DNA of 64,000 bases from Paracoccaceae bacterium. Its GTDB lineage: Bacteria > Pseudomonadota > Alphaproteobacteria > Rhodobacterales > Rhodobacteraceae. How positions within the stretch are numbered: position 1 is the first letter of the stretch; each line of letters opens with the position of its first letter. Both the position numbers and the translations under genes were made by a program. The stretch is from contig JACKKD010000002.1 in assembly GCA_020637675.1 (NCBI GenBank), positions 1,008,332 to 1,072,331 of the forward strand. The letters are read 5' to 3'. Under the pieces are notes generated by a model. It was given only the letters and a program-made list of their open reading frames with translations. It ran no database searches and was not told the origin of the DNA. Below are positions 35,769 through 44,669 of this stretch, piece after piece.

Positions 35769-36509
35769 ATGGCGAAGACACCTTCCGGCACGACATCGGG
35801 GCGCGGCCAGCGCGACCTCAAGGTGCGGGTGAAGACCGCCAAGGGGCGCAAGCTCTCCTCGACGCTCTGGCTCGAACGGCAGCTCAACGATCCCTATGTG
35901 CAGCGCGCGAAGAAGGAAGGTTACCGGGGCAGGGCGGCCTACAAGATACTCGAACTCGACGACAGGTTCCGTTTCCTCGTTCCCGGTGCCCGGGTCGTCG
36001 ACCTCGGCTGTGCGCCGGGCGGCTGGTGCCAGGTCGCGGCGGAGCGGGTGAACGCGCTCGGCCAGAAGCCGGGCAAGAAGGTTGGCCGGGTTCTCGGCAT
36101 CGACCTGCAGGAGGTGGAGCCGATCGCGGGGGCAGAGATTCACCAGCTCGACTTCCTTTCGGACGGGGCGGACGAACAGGTGAAGTCATGGCTCGGCGGT
36201 CGCGCCGACGTGGTCATGTCGGACATGGCCGCCGCGGCCTCGGGCCACAAGGGCACCGATCACCTGAGGATCATCGCGCTCTGCGAGGCCGCCGCCGGGT
36301 TCGCCTTCGATGTGCTCGAAGAGGGCGGCACCTTTGTCGCCAAGGTGCTTGCCGGGGGGGCGGAGAACGAGCTTCAGGGGCTTCTGAAACGCGCCTTCAC
36401 CAAGGTCGCCAACGTCAAGCCGCCGGCGAGCCGGTCCGACAGTTCCGAGAAGTTCGTGGTCGCGACCGGGTTCCGCGGCGTGCCCGGGGACCGCAGCCTC
36501 ACGGACTGA
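35769..36509 (+). CDS. rlmE: 23S rRNA (uridine-2'-O-)-methyltransferase RlmE
   Basis: 246-residue FtsJ/RrmJ-type methyltransferase modifying U2552 of 23S rRNA. The KDKE catalytic residues fall in YRGRAAYKILELDD (Lys), VMSDMAAAASGHKGTDH (Asp), and GTFVAKVLAGG (Lys); SAM motif is VVDLGCAPGGWCQVA. It has an N-terminal extension of about 30 basic residues. Start ATG 35769 follows GGGAGGCGAG. Its 3' end overlaps the convergent Hint-domain gene by 11 bases. Confidence 0.95.
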   Translation: MAKTPSGTTSGRGQRDLKVRVKTAKGRKLSSTLWLERQLNDPYVQRAKKEGYRGRAAYKILELDDRFRFLVPGARVVDLGCAPGGWCQVAAERVNALGQKPGKKVGRVLGIDLQEVEPIAGAEIHQLDFLSDGADEQVKSWLGGRADVVMSDMAAAASGHKGTDHLRIIALCEAAAGFAFDVLEEGGTFVAKVLAGGAENELQGLLKRAFTKVANVKPPASRSDSSEKFVVATGFRGVPGDRSLTD

Positions 36510-37035
36510 CGCTGAGGCAGACGCCCTCGGCCGTCACGATCGCGGGGGCGCCGCAGTGGAAGAGGTGGTAGGTCACCATCGTCACCGGCTGCCGGACGAC
36601 GCCCGGGCGCCCGAGAAGGTCGCGCGCGCGCCGGAACTCCTGGGCGTAGGGCGAGGCGCCGACGTTCACCAACTGCTGCGGCGAGACGATCAGGTCCCGC
36701 TCGGGCCGGCCGGGGCGGAAGGTGCCCGCCGGGATGCGGACCGGGAGCGCATCGGGGTTCTCCCCAAGGAATTCCTCGTCGAGGCGGATACGATCGACCC
36801 ATTCGACCAGCGCGAGGCTGCCTGCCTGCGTCCTGAGCGGGTCGCGCCGGTGCAGCGCCTGAACCGGCAGGTCGCCGAACGATGTCGTCACGCGGACGTT
36901 GTCGCACAGTCCGGGCAGGTGCCACTGGATCGGTTCTGAGCGTTTCGGGCGATTGCGTCGGGCAGCGGGGGCGGCGGGCGGTACCGGCATGGCCGACAGC
37001 CGGCCGATGATGGGGTCAATATACTCGTTATTCAT
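36499..37035 (-). CDS. Hint-domain protein
   Basis: 178-residue protein with a proline-rich, basic N-terminus and, from about residue 40, a degenerate Hedgehog/intein (Hint_2) domain: GLCDNVRVTTSFGDLPVQAL, then GDP/LRTQAG-like, LVEWVDRIRLDE, PVRIPAGTF and RDLIVSPQQLVNV, where the family has SPQHR. The Cys in GLC could be the splicing-type nucleophile, but the usual His after SPQ is Leu, so autoprocessing is doubtful. ATG 37035 follows GAGAGAG. A 10-bp-stem hairpin lies in its leader. Confidence 0.6.
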   Translation of the reverse strand: MNNEYIDPIIGRLSAMPVPPAAPAARRNRPKRSEPIQWHLPGLCDNVRVTTSFGDLPVQALHRRDPLRTQAGSLALVEWVDRIRLDEEFLGENPDALPVRIPAGTFRPGRPERDLIVSPQQLVNVGASPYAQEFRRARDLLGRPGVVRQPVTMVTYHLFHCGAPAIVTAEGVCLSVSP

Positions 37036-37066
37036 AACTCTCTCAGTCTGACGATCTCCGGTCCGT

Positions 37067-37093
37067 CTGCCGGGGCTGGGAACGCCCCGGCAG
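37067..37093 (-). promoter_or_regulatory. Leader hairpin of the Hint-domain gene
   Basis: CTGCCGGGGC and its complement GCCCCGGCAG form a perfect 10-bp stem with a 7-base loop, 31 bases upstream of the ATG. It could be an attenuator or an operator. Confidence 0.4.
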
Positions 37094-37863
37094 GAAGACC
37101 TCCGGCGCGATCGGCCGGATCCACTCGAACGCAAACAAACATACTCATACGCAAAACCGCGCGGCCACGTGCCGCTAACGAACGCTTAGGTAAATGATCG
37201 CTGAATCTGGCACTCGCGCGACGGTTTTTTGCAATATAGAGGCATGGTTAGCGGTGCGCGCGAGGCGTTCGGGGCCGGTGCTTCATGACAAACCGGAAAC
37301 AATCGCATCCCGCGCCTTCGCAGAATCGCCGTCTTGCGAATGTCCCGATTTCAGACTGTTGCCGCGCACCGGCAGATCACTACCGGAGGATGAGCGAAAT
37401 TATGGCGCTACCGTGTCTTGCACTCGTAGCCACGGCCGGGACAGTTCGTTTCCGTGGTCCGATGCCGGTCCGAAATGGAACCAGTCCCGCCCGGTGACGC
37501 CGATTCTCGGGGGCGGTCATACGGAGTGCCGCGGCCCCCCCCCGCCATCGCCGCCATCAGCGCCGACGGGTGCGATATCGGGTCAGGCCCGCGTGATCGG
37601 CATCGGCACCGGGGAAGCCCTCGACGCGCGGCGCGGAAGCGAATAGCCTCCGCCTTCAAGGCGTGGCCGTCCTGGGTGTCCGGTTCCGGTTCGCTCACGG
37701 GGCCCGCGCGTCGATCGACGGCCGCGCCGGCGTTGATCCCGGTCAATGCCGGACGCGGCGCTCCGACGGATGATGACCCGCATTGGGCCGCCGGAGCCGC
37801 CCCGCTATCCGCAAGGGACACCGGGGCGGCAGTCCGCACGGCCACACCAGGAAGGAGAAGGAA
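37094..37863. other. Long noncoding gap before the sugar ABC operon
   Basis: About 770 bases with no convincing gene. Short open frames here (for example 37194-37646) have no family resemblance and a composition expected by chance. The left part (37140-37400) is AT-richer than the surroundings and has a two-mismatch CtrA-like motif (CTAACGAACGCTTAG at 37177). There is a C9 run at 37535-37543. The operon's promoter is presumably here, but I cannot place it. Confidence 0.5.
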
Positions 37864-39093
37864 ATGCCGAACACCAAGTCGCTCCTCGCAGCAGCACTCC
37901 TCGGCACCGCGATTGTCCATCCCGCGGTCGCGGAAACGACGCTGAACGCGCTCTTCATGGCGCAGGCCGCCTACAGCGAGGCCGACGTCCGGGCGATGAC
38001 GGACGCGTTTGCCGCCGCCAATCCCGACATAAAGGTGAACCTGGAGTTCGTTCCCTACGAGGGCCTCCACGACAAGACCCTGCTCGCCCTCGGATCGGGG
38101 TCGGGCTACGACGTCGTGCTCTTCGACGTGATATGGCCGGCCGAGTTCGCCACGAACAACGTGCTCGTCGATGTCTCCGACCGGATCACGCAGGAGATGA
38201 AGGACGGGGTTCTTCCGGGCGCCTGGACCACCGTCGAATACGACGGCAAGCGCTACGGGATGCCGTGGATCCTCGACACCAAGTATCTTTTCTACAACAA
38301 GGACATCCTCGCGCAGGCCGGAATCTCGGCACCGCCGACGACCTGGGCGGAGCTTTCCGCGCAGGCGCAGGCCATCAAGGACAAGGGCATCCTCGATCAT
38401 CCCATCGTCTGGAGCTGGGCCCAGGCCGAGGCGGCGATCTGCGACTACACCACGCTGGTCAGCGCCTATGGCGGCTCGTTCATCGCCGATGGCAAGCCGG
38501 CCTTCCAGTCGGGCGGAGGGCTCGAGGCGCTGCAGTACATGGTCGACAGCTACAACTCGGGCCTGACCAATCCGAACTCCAAGGAATACCTGGAGGAGGA
38601 CGTTCGCCGCGTCTTCCAGAACGGCGAGGCAGCCTTTGCACTGAACTGGACCTACATGTACAACCTCGCCAACGATCCGAAGGAAAGCAAGGTCGCGGGC
38701 AAGGTGGGCGTCGTGCCGGCGCCGGGGGTCGAGGGCAGAAGCACGGTTTCGGCCGTCAACGGCTCGATGGGCCTGGGCATCACCACGACCAGTCAGCATC
38801 CCGACGAGGCGTGGAGCTACATCACCTTCATGACCTCGCAGGCCACGCAAAATGCCTATGCGCGCCTCAGCCTGCCGATCTGGACCAGTTCCTACGACGA
38901 TCCGGCCGTCACCGCGGAACAGGACGACATGATCGCGGCGGCCAAGATCGGGCTCGCGGCGATGTATCCGCGGCCGACCACGCCGGGCTATCAGGAAATG
39001 TCGGCCACCCTCCAGCAGGCCATCCAGGAGGCTCTCCTCGGTCAGGCCAGCCCGGCCGACGCACTCGCCGCGGCAGCGGAGGGCGGGCTCTGA
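37864..39093 (+). CDS. Sugar ABC transporter substrate-binding protein
   Basis: 409-residue periplasmic binding protein of family 1. Signal peptide MPNTKSLLAAALLGTAIVHPAVA, cleaved before ETTLNALF. The body has the CUT1 pattern TDAFAAANPDIKVNLEFVPYEG, YDVVLFDVIWPAEFA, RYGMPWILDTKYLFYNKDIL and FQNGEAAFALNWTYMY. ATG 37864 follows GGAAGGAGAAGG. It is the first gene of a six-gene operon with two permeases, a SIS protein, a PfkB kinase and an ATPase. Confidence 0.93.
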   Translation: MPNTKSLLAAALLGTAIVHPAVAETTLNALFMAQAAYSEADVRAMTDAFAAANPDIKVNLEFVPYEGLHDKTLLALGSGSGYDVVLFDVIWPAEFATNNVLVDVSDRITQEMKDGVLPGAWTTVEYDGKRYGMPWILDTKYLFYNKDILAQAGISAPPTTWAELSAQAQAIKDKGILDHPIVWSWAQAEAAICDYTTLVSAYGGSFIADGKPAFQSGGGLEALQYMVDSYNSGLTNPNSKEYLEEDVRRVFQNGEAAFALNWTYMYNLANDPKESKVAGKVGVVPAPGVEGRSTVSAVNGSMGLGITTTSQHPDEAWSYITFMTSQATQNAYARLSLPIWTSSYDDPAVTAEQDDMIAAAKIGLAAMYPRPTTPGYQEMSATLQQAIQEALLGQASPADALAAAAEGGL

Positions 39094-39175
39094 CCGGCGA
39101 CGACTTGCAGGGCGGCGGCGCGTGCTGCCGTCCTGACCCGCGCGACCGGAATGCAAGATACGGAAGGTCGTGCCG

Positions 39176-40060
39176 ATGAGTGCTGGCCTGACGCCGATGC
39201 GGGCATGGCTTCTGATGCTGCCGCTTCTCGCGGTGATGCTCGGGGTGATCGGATGGCCCTTCGTCGACACGCTGCGTCTTTCCTTCACCGATGCGCGGCT
39301 GGTCGGTACCGGGGGCGACTACGTCGGGTTTGCGAACTATGACCGGCTCTTCGCCAGCCGCGCCTTCTGGCGCGCCTTTGTCGTCACGACGGAGTTCGCG
39401 GTCGTCTCCGTGTTCATCGAGATGGTCCTCGGCGTCCTGGTGGCCCTGCTCCTCTACCAGAGCTTCCGCGGGAGAAATGTCCTTCGCGCGTTGCTGATCC
39501 TGCCCTGGGCCCTGCCGACGGTCGTCAACGCCCTCCTGTGGCGGCTCATCTACAACCCCGAATATGGCGCCCTGAACGCCGCGCTGGTGCAGACCGGGCT
39601 GCTTGACGTCTACCGGTCGTGGCTTGGCGATCCGAACAGTGCGCTCGTCGCGCTGATCGTCGCGGATGCCTGGAAGAACTTCCCGCTCGTCGCGCTCATC
39701 TCGCTCGCGGCACTCCACGCGGTGCCGCACGACATCAGGGCGGCGGCCATCGTCGACGGGGCGGGCGCGCTTTCGCGCTTCCGCTATGTGATCCTGCCCT
39801 ATCTTGCGGGGCCGCTCATGGTCGCGCTGGTGCTGCGCACGATCGAGGCCTTCAAGGTGTTCGACATCATCTGGGTGATGACGCGCGGCGGCCCGGCCAA
39901 CAGCACGCGGACGCTGTCGATCCTCGTCTACCAGGAGGCGTTTTCGTTCCAGCGGGCGGGCTCGGGTGCATCGCTGGCGCTCATCGTCACGCTGGCGGTC
40001 ACTGTGCTCGCGGTCGCCTATGCGGCGCTGATCCGGAAATCGGCCGGGGCGCGATTCTGA
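39176..40060 (+). CDS. Sugar ABC transporter permease (MalF type)
   Basis: 294-residue inner-membrane protein with six helices and the permease EAA loop (HDIRAAAIVDGAGALSRFRYVILP) that contacts the ATPase. Start ATG 39176 follows GGAAGG. It lies 82 bases after the binding protein and ends one base into the next permease. Confidence 0.93.
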   Translation: MSAGLTPMRAWLLMLPLLAVMLGVIGWPFVDTLRLSFTDARLVGTGGDYVGFANYDRLFASRAFWRAFVVTTEFAVVSVFIEMVLGVLVALLLYQSFRGRNVLRALLILPWALPTVVNALLWRLIYNPEYGALNAALVQTGLLDVYRSWLGDPNSALVALIVADAWKNFPLVALISLAALHAVPHDIRAAAIVDGAGALSRFRYVILPYLAGPLMVALVLRTIEAFKVFDIIWVMTRGGPANSTRTLSILVYQEAFSFQRAGSGASLALIVTLAVTVLAVAYAALIRKSAGARF

Positions 40061-40905
40061 TGGAAAGGCAGAACCCAGGTTTCACGGTCTTTCTCTACCT
40101 CTGCGCGGCTCTGCTCGCGCTGATGATCCTCGCCCCCTTCGGCTGGCTCTTCGTGATGAGCATTTCGTCGACGTCTGACCTCATTTCCAAGCCGCTCCGG
40201 TGGTGGCCGGAGCAAAGCGACTGGTCACGCTACCGCATCCTCTTCGACACGACGCCCAACACGCATGGCGCCGCGCTGATGGCGGCGCTCGGAAACAGCG
40301 TCAAGGTGGCGGCCATCGCGACGGTGGCTGCACTCGCGGTCTCGGTACCGGCAGGATGGGCCGTCTCGCGCTCGTCCGCCGTCGGCTGGTCTCTCTGGCT
40401 CGTCATCGGCACCTACATGCTGCCGCCGGTGGCGCTGGCCGTGCCCCTTTACATGGGTCTCGCGGCGCTCGGGATGCTCAACACGAAGATCGGGCTCGCT
40501 GTCGTCTACCTGACGGTCCTCGCCCCCTTTACCGCCTGGCTTCTGAAATCCGGCTTCGATCCGATCCCGCGCGACCTCGAGATGGCCGCCGCGATCGACG
40601 GGGCGCGCCTCGACCAGACGCTGCGGATCATCATCCTGCCGCTGGCCGCGCCGGTGATCGGCACCGCCGCGCTTTTCGCCTACCTGCTCGCATGGGACGA
40701 GTTTTTCTATGCGCTCCTCTTCACGTCGGACCACCGGGCCAAGACCGTTACCGTGGCCATCGCCGATCTCGCCGGCGGGCGGGTGGCCGACTACGGGCTC
40801 ATCGCCACGGCGGGCGTCATCGCGGCGCTGCCCCCGGTGATTTTCGGCCTCATCATGCAGCGCGCCCTCATTTCAGGGCTGACAGCGGGCAGCGTGAAAG
40901 GATGA
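40060..40905 (+). CDS. Sugar ABC transporter permease (MalG type)
   Basis: 281-residue partner permease with six helices and EAA loop DLEMAAAIDGARLDQTLRIIILP. The TGA of the first permease and this ATG share one base (TGATG), and its own stop overlaps the SIS gene start (ATGA), so the whole run is translationally coupled. Confidence 0.93.
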   Translation: MERQNPGFTVFLYLCAALLALMILAPFGWLFVMSISSTSDLISKPLRWWPEQSDWSRYRILFDTTPNTHGAALMAALGNSVKVAAIATVAALAVSVPAGWAVSRSSAVGWSLWLVIGTYMLPPVALAVPLYMGLAALGMLNTKIGLAVVYLTVLAPFTAWLLKSGFDPIPRDLEMAAAIDGARLDQTLRIIILPLAAPVIGTAALFAYLLAWDEFFYALLFTSDHRAKTVTVAIADLAGGRVADYGLIATAGVIAALPPVIFGLIMQRALISGLTAGSVKG

Positions 40906-41924
40906 GCGGACCGATGACCCCCGACACACCCAGCGGCCTTGCGGCGATCCGGCGGGAAATGGCGCGTCAGCGTACGGACGCGCGGGCGAGTTACCGGGAT
41001 GCCGGGCCGCGCGCCGCAGAGGTCGCGGAATCGCTGCGGCGTTCCGGACGGCTGCTGTTGCTCGGCATGGGCGCGTCGCACGGGCTGAACCGCGCCGTCG
41101 AGCCGCTCTATCGCGACCGGGGGCTGGACGCGGTGGCACTGCCGCTGTCCGAGCAGCTCGACCAGCCGCTTTCCACCGCGCGACGGACGGTCCTCGTCAC
41201 CTCCCAGTCGGGCGAAAGCGCCGAGGCGGTGCGGTGGTTGGCCGAAGCCGGCCCGGGCGTCGATGCCTACGGGGTCACGATGGACGGCGCCTCGACGCTT
41301 GCGCGGTCGCTGCCGAGCCTGATCGGCGCCGGCGGCGTCGAAACCGCGTTCGCAGCGACCCGCAGCACCTTCGTCGGACTGGCCCTTCACGCCGCCGTAC
41401 TCGCTGCGCTCCGCGCCGATCCGTCGGACTTTCTCGACGTGCTCGACGTGGAGGATGAACCCGACATCACCGACGCCTTGCACCGGCTTGCCGGTGTCAC
41501 ATGCGTGGTGACATCGGGGCGCCGCCTGCAGGGGCTGGCCGAGGCGCTGGCGCTGGGGTTGACGGAACTGTCGCGGCTTCCCTGCTTCGCGCTGGAATGC
41601 GGGCAGCTTCGGCACGGGCCGATGGAAATGCTGGGGCCCCGGACCGGCGTCGTCTTCCTGCGCGGGGCGGATGCGACGGGCGAACTGGTCCGCGGCCTTG
41701 CCGAGGCGGTCGCCGCCACCGGAGCGCCGACCGTGGTTCTCGATACCTCAGGCGGCGCGCCCGTGGCCGGCGCCGTGACGGTGCAGGCCGGGTGTCACGA
41801 GGGGATCGCCGCCCTTGCCGCACTCCTCCCGCTGTCGCAACGGCTGATGACGGGTTTCGCGGCGTCGCGTGTGCCCGACGTCGGAAGCCCGATCCGAAGC
41901 CAGAAGATCACCCGCGTAGAATGA
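40902..41924 (+). CDS. SIS-domain sugar isomerase/deglycase
   Basis: 340-residue protein with two SIS domains like the isomerase half of GlmS, AgaS and FrlB. First domain: RLLLLGMGASHGLN and VLVTSQSGESAEAVRWL (the S-x-S-G-x-S/T phosphate loop). Second: LALGLTELSRLPCFALECGQ followed by LRHGPMEM, with the catalytic E...HGP. It probably acts on a phosphorylated amino or aminated sugar made by the PfkB kinase encoded next. An ATG at 40914 is an alternative start. Confidence 0.85.
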   Translation: MSGPMTPDTPSGLAAIRREMARQRTDARASYRDAGPRAAEVAESLRRSGRLLLLGMGASHGLNRAVEPLYRDRGLDAVALPLSEQLDQPLSTARRTVLVTSQSGESAEAVRWLAEAGPGVDAYGVTMDGASTLARSLPSLIGAGGVETAFAATRSTFVGLALHAAVLAALRADPSDFLDVLDVEDEPDITDALHRLAGVTCVVTSGRRLQGLAEALALGLTELSRLPCFALECGQLRHGPMEMLGPRTGVVFLRGADATGELVRGLAEAVAATGAPTVVLDTSGGAPVAGAVTVQAGCHEGIAALAALLPLSQRLMTGFAASRVPDVGSPIRSQKITRVE

Positions 41925-42865
41925 CCATTCCCGCGCCCCTTGCCGTCGCCGGCAACGTCAACGTCGACCTCGTCATGGGACCGGTCGAGCCCTGGCCACA
42001 CCCCGGGACAGAGACCGTGGTTGCGGCAAGCGAACTCCGCTGCGGCGGGGCGGCCGGGAACGTTGCGCTGACCTGGCGCGGGCTTGGGCGGGACTTCCAG
42101 ATCGCCGCGAGCACGGGCCGGGATACCTTCGGCGACTGGCTGCGCGCGGAACTGTCCCCCCATTCAGGGTCCTGGCCGGTCGCGGAGGAGGCCAGCACGA
42201 TCTCGGTCGGTCTGACCCATCCCGACAGCGAGCGCACCTTCTTCACCACGCGCGGCCATGTGGCCGAGCTGTCCTGGCCCGACGTTCGCGGCGCGATAGA
42301 CTGGCCTCGACTTGCCGGGGGCGTGCTTCTTGTCTGCGGATCCTTCGTGACCGACCGGCTGGCGGACGGGTATGACGCGCTCTTCGCCCATGCCTGTGAC
42401 CATCGCGTCCGGATCGCGCTTGACACCGGCTGGCCCGCCGGCGGCTGGACGCCCGGGACGGTCGAGCGCGCGCGGCGCTGGCTCGCCGGCTGCGATTGCC
42501 TCATGCTCAACGAGGCGGAGGCGCGCGCGCTGTCCGGGGGCAGGGCGCCGGATGAGGCGCCGTCCGCATTGCTGCCGCTGATGGCGAGGCATGCGCGCGT
42601 CGTCGTCAAGTGCGGCCCGGCGGGCGCCCTCGCGCAGGCGGCTGGCGGCTCGCTCCACAAGGTCACTGCGCCCAGGGTTGTCGCAGCCGACACGATCGGT
42701 GCGGGCGATATCTTCAACGCGGCGTTTCTGGCGGCCGAGGCGGACGGACATCCGCTCGCCGCCAGCCTTGCGGCGGGTGTGCGCACGGCTTCATGCGCGA
42801 TATCGACATCGCCCCGCAGCTACGACGTCGAGACGTCGTCACCCAGCGGGGGACTCACGGCATGA
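41921..42865 (+). CDS. PfkB-family carbohydrate kinase
   Basis: 314-residue sugar kinase. PfkB motif 1 region is LRCGGAAGNVALTWRGLG; motif 2 with the catalytic base is AADTIGAGDIFNAAFLAA. It probably phosphorylates the imported sugar. ATGA overlaps join it to the SIS gene upstream and the ATPase gene downstream. Kinase plus SIS protein is the pairing of fructosamine (Amadori) degradation in other bacteria, though ribokinase-type use is also possible. Confidence 0.88.
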   Translation: MTIPAPLAVAGNVNVDLVMGPVEPWPHPGTETVVAASELRCGGAAGNVALTWRGLGRDFQIAASTGRDTFGDWLRAELSPHSGSWPVAEEASTISVGLTHPDSERTFFTTRGHVAELSWPDVRGAIDWPRLAGGVLLVCGSFVTDRLADGYDALFAHACDHRVRIALDTGWPAGGWTPGTVERARRWLAGCDCLMLNEAEARALSGGRAPDEAPSALLPLMARHARVVVKCGPAGALAQAAGGSLHKVTAPRVVAADTIGAGDIFNAAFLAAEADGHPLAASLAAGVRTASCAISTSPRSYDVETSSPSGGLTA

Positions 42866-43947
42866 GCACGCTCGAACTCGTCGGCGTCAGCAAGTCCTAC
42901 GGCAGTGCCGTGATCCTGAAGAACATCGACCTCGCGCTCGCCGATGGCGAGTTTCTCGTGCTGCTCGGCGCCTCCGGTTGCGGCAAGTCGACGATCCTGA
43001 ACATCATCGCCGGCCTTCTGACGCCGACCTCGGGCGAGATCAGGATCGACGGGAAGCGCATCAACGAGGTCCACCCGAAGAGCCGCGACGTCGCGATGGT
43101 CTTTCAGTCCTATGCGCTTTATCCGAACCTGACCGTCGAACGGAACATCGGGTTCGGGCTGGAAATGCGCGGCGTGCCGAAGGCGCGTCGCCTCGCGGCG
43201 ATCGAGAAGGTCGCGCGGATGCTCAGGATCGAGGACTTGCTGAAGCGCAAGCCCGCACAGCTTTCCGGCGGCCAGCGTCAGCGCGTCGCCATCGGTCGCG
43301 CGCTCGTGCGGGAGCCGAAGGTCTTCCTGTTCGACGAGCCGCTCTCGAACCTCGACGCCAAGCTGCGCATGGAGATGCGCGCGGAACTGAAGCGGCTGCA
43401 CCGGATGCTTCGGACGACGACGGTCTATGTGACGCACGACCAGATCGAGGCGATGACGCTCGCCACCCGGATCGCCGTGATGCGCGACGGCCGGATCGAG
43501 CAGGTGGGCACGCCCGAGGAAATCTACAACCGGCCCGCGACCGTCTTTGTCGCCGAATTCGTCGGGGCACCACCGATGAACATGATCGAGGCGACACTGG
43601 ATGCGGAAGGGTTGCGGCTGGACGCGTCCGGGGAGCGGCTGGCGCTTCCGATCAGGGGCGAGGAGGCGCGCGCGGTGCTCCTCGGGCTTCGCCCGGAGGA
43701 CCTTCACCTTGCCGATGGCGGGGAGGGGAACGCCATCGACGTGACCGTGGATTTCGCCGATCTGACCGGACCCGACGTGATCGTCTTTGCCCGGCACAGC
43801 GGAAATCCGCTTGTCGCAAGCCTTTCGCCGCATTCGCAGGTGGCACCCGAGAGCCGGATCAGGCTAGCATTTTCCATTGATAACATGCACTTGTTCGACC
43901 GGACTACCGGACAGCGGATCGAAACCCGTCACTCTTTCGCCACATAA
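42862..43947 (+). CDS. Sugar ABC transporter ATPase (UgpC/MalK type)
   Basis: 361-residue ATPase. Walker A GASGCGKST, Q-loop MVFQSYALYP, signature LSGGQRQRVAIGRAL, Walker B VFLFDEPLSNLDAKLR, H-loop YVTHDQIEAM, then a C-terminal OB/TOBE regulatory domain (about 235-361). It ends the operon and energises the two permeases. It probably works only for this transporter, since it is encoded in the same unit. Confidence 0.95.
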   Translation: MSTLELVGVSKSYGSAVILKNIDLALADGEFLVLLGASGCGKSTILNIIAGLLTPTSGEIRIDGKRINEVHPKSRDVAMVFQSYALYPNLTVERNIGFGLEMRGVPKARRLAAIEKVARMLRIEDLLKRKPAQLSGGQRQRVAIGRALVREPKVFLFDEPLSNLDAKLRMEMRAELKRLHRMLRTTTVYVTHDQIEAMTLATRIAVMRDGRIEQVGTPEEIYNRPATVFVAEFVGAPPMNMIEATLDAEGLRLDASGERLALPIRGEEARAVLLGLRPEDLHLADGGEGNAIDVTVDFADLTGPDVIVFARHSGNPLVASLSPHSQVAPESRIRLAFSIDNMHLFDRTTGQRIETRHSFAT

Positions 43948-44036
43948 AACCCGCGTTTGCGGACTAGGAACAATTCCCATCGCGTGGCAGATTGGTTACA
44001 CATTCATCTTCTGGCATGTATCGGGGAGAGCAGACG

Positions 44037-44645
44037 ATGCGCAAGCTACCGGGAAAGATTCATTTGGCCGCCGTGACCTGTCTGGGCATTTCAGCGTGCG
44101 GCGAAGCGCCCGTGTCGCGGGCCCAGGGCATTGACCTGAACGGCGGCATGGTCGTGCAGGCGGCGGCGCGCAGTGCCGATGTATCCCGGCAGTTCCCCAT
44201 CTATCTCACGGGCTATACCTATTGGGACAACACGCCGCCGGGATCGGCGGCCATCGCGCGACCGGTCCTGCGGCAGAGGGCAGGGGGAACCGGCACCTGG
44301 AAGAACCCGATCACGATCGCGGTGGGCCACAGCATCGTGGGCGGCCGCCAGACCCTCGACTACCCGGAAGGCACGCGGTTCTACCTGCCGCGCTTGCGCA
44401 AGTACGCGATTGTCGAGGATGTCTGCGGCGACGGTCCCAACCCGCAGGGCGGCCCTTGCCACACCGGGCACAACGGGCACCCTTGGCTCGACATCTGGAT
44501 CGGCGGAAGAAGCGTTTCGCCACAGGAGTCGGACGCCTGCGCCCGCCGGATCACGGCCGTCCAGTCGGCCATCATCAATCCCCCGCGCGACCTGCCGGTT
44601 CAGGAAGGCGAGATTGCCACCGGCGGCTGCCGGGTGTTTTCCTGA
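44037..44645 (+). CDS. Lipoprotein with 3D/double-psi-barrel-like region
   Basis: 202-residue exported protein. The signal MRKLPGKIHLAAVTCLGISAC ends in a lipobox-like ISAC, so lipid attachment at Cys21 is likely. The mature part has FPIYLTGYTYWDNTPPGSAAIA, GTRFYLPRLRKYAIVEDVCG and HPWLDIWIGG, the ordered pattern of 3D or RlpA-like barrels that bind or cut peptidoglycan. ATG 44037 follows GGGGAGAG. Function is inferred from fold-like pattern only. Confidence 0.6.
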   Translation: MRKLPGKIHLAAVTCLGISACGEAPVSRAQGIDLNGGMVVQAAARSADVSRQFPIYLTGYTYWDNTPPGSAAIARPVLRQRAGGTGTWKNPITIAVGHSIVGGRQTLDYPEGTRFYLPRLRKYAIVEDVCGDGPNPQGGPCHTGHNGHPWLDIWIGGRSVSPQESDACARRITAVQSAIINPPRDLPVQEGEIATGGCRVFS

Positions 44646-44669
44646 CGCGAGACGGCAGGGGCGGGGGGC

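Noticed and set aside
37177..37191. CtrA site before the Hint gene (CTAACGAACGCTTAG)
   Set aside because: Two mismatches to TTAA-N7-TTAA; such matches are expected by chance in a window this size.
37194..37646. 150-codon ORF in the gap before the ABC operon
   Set aside because: No ribosome site, no family pattern, and Pro/Arg-rich sequence through a C9 run; probably chance.
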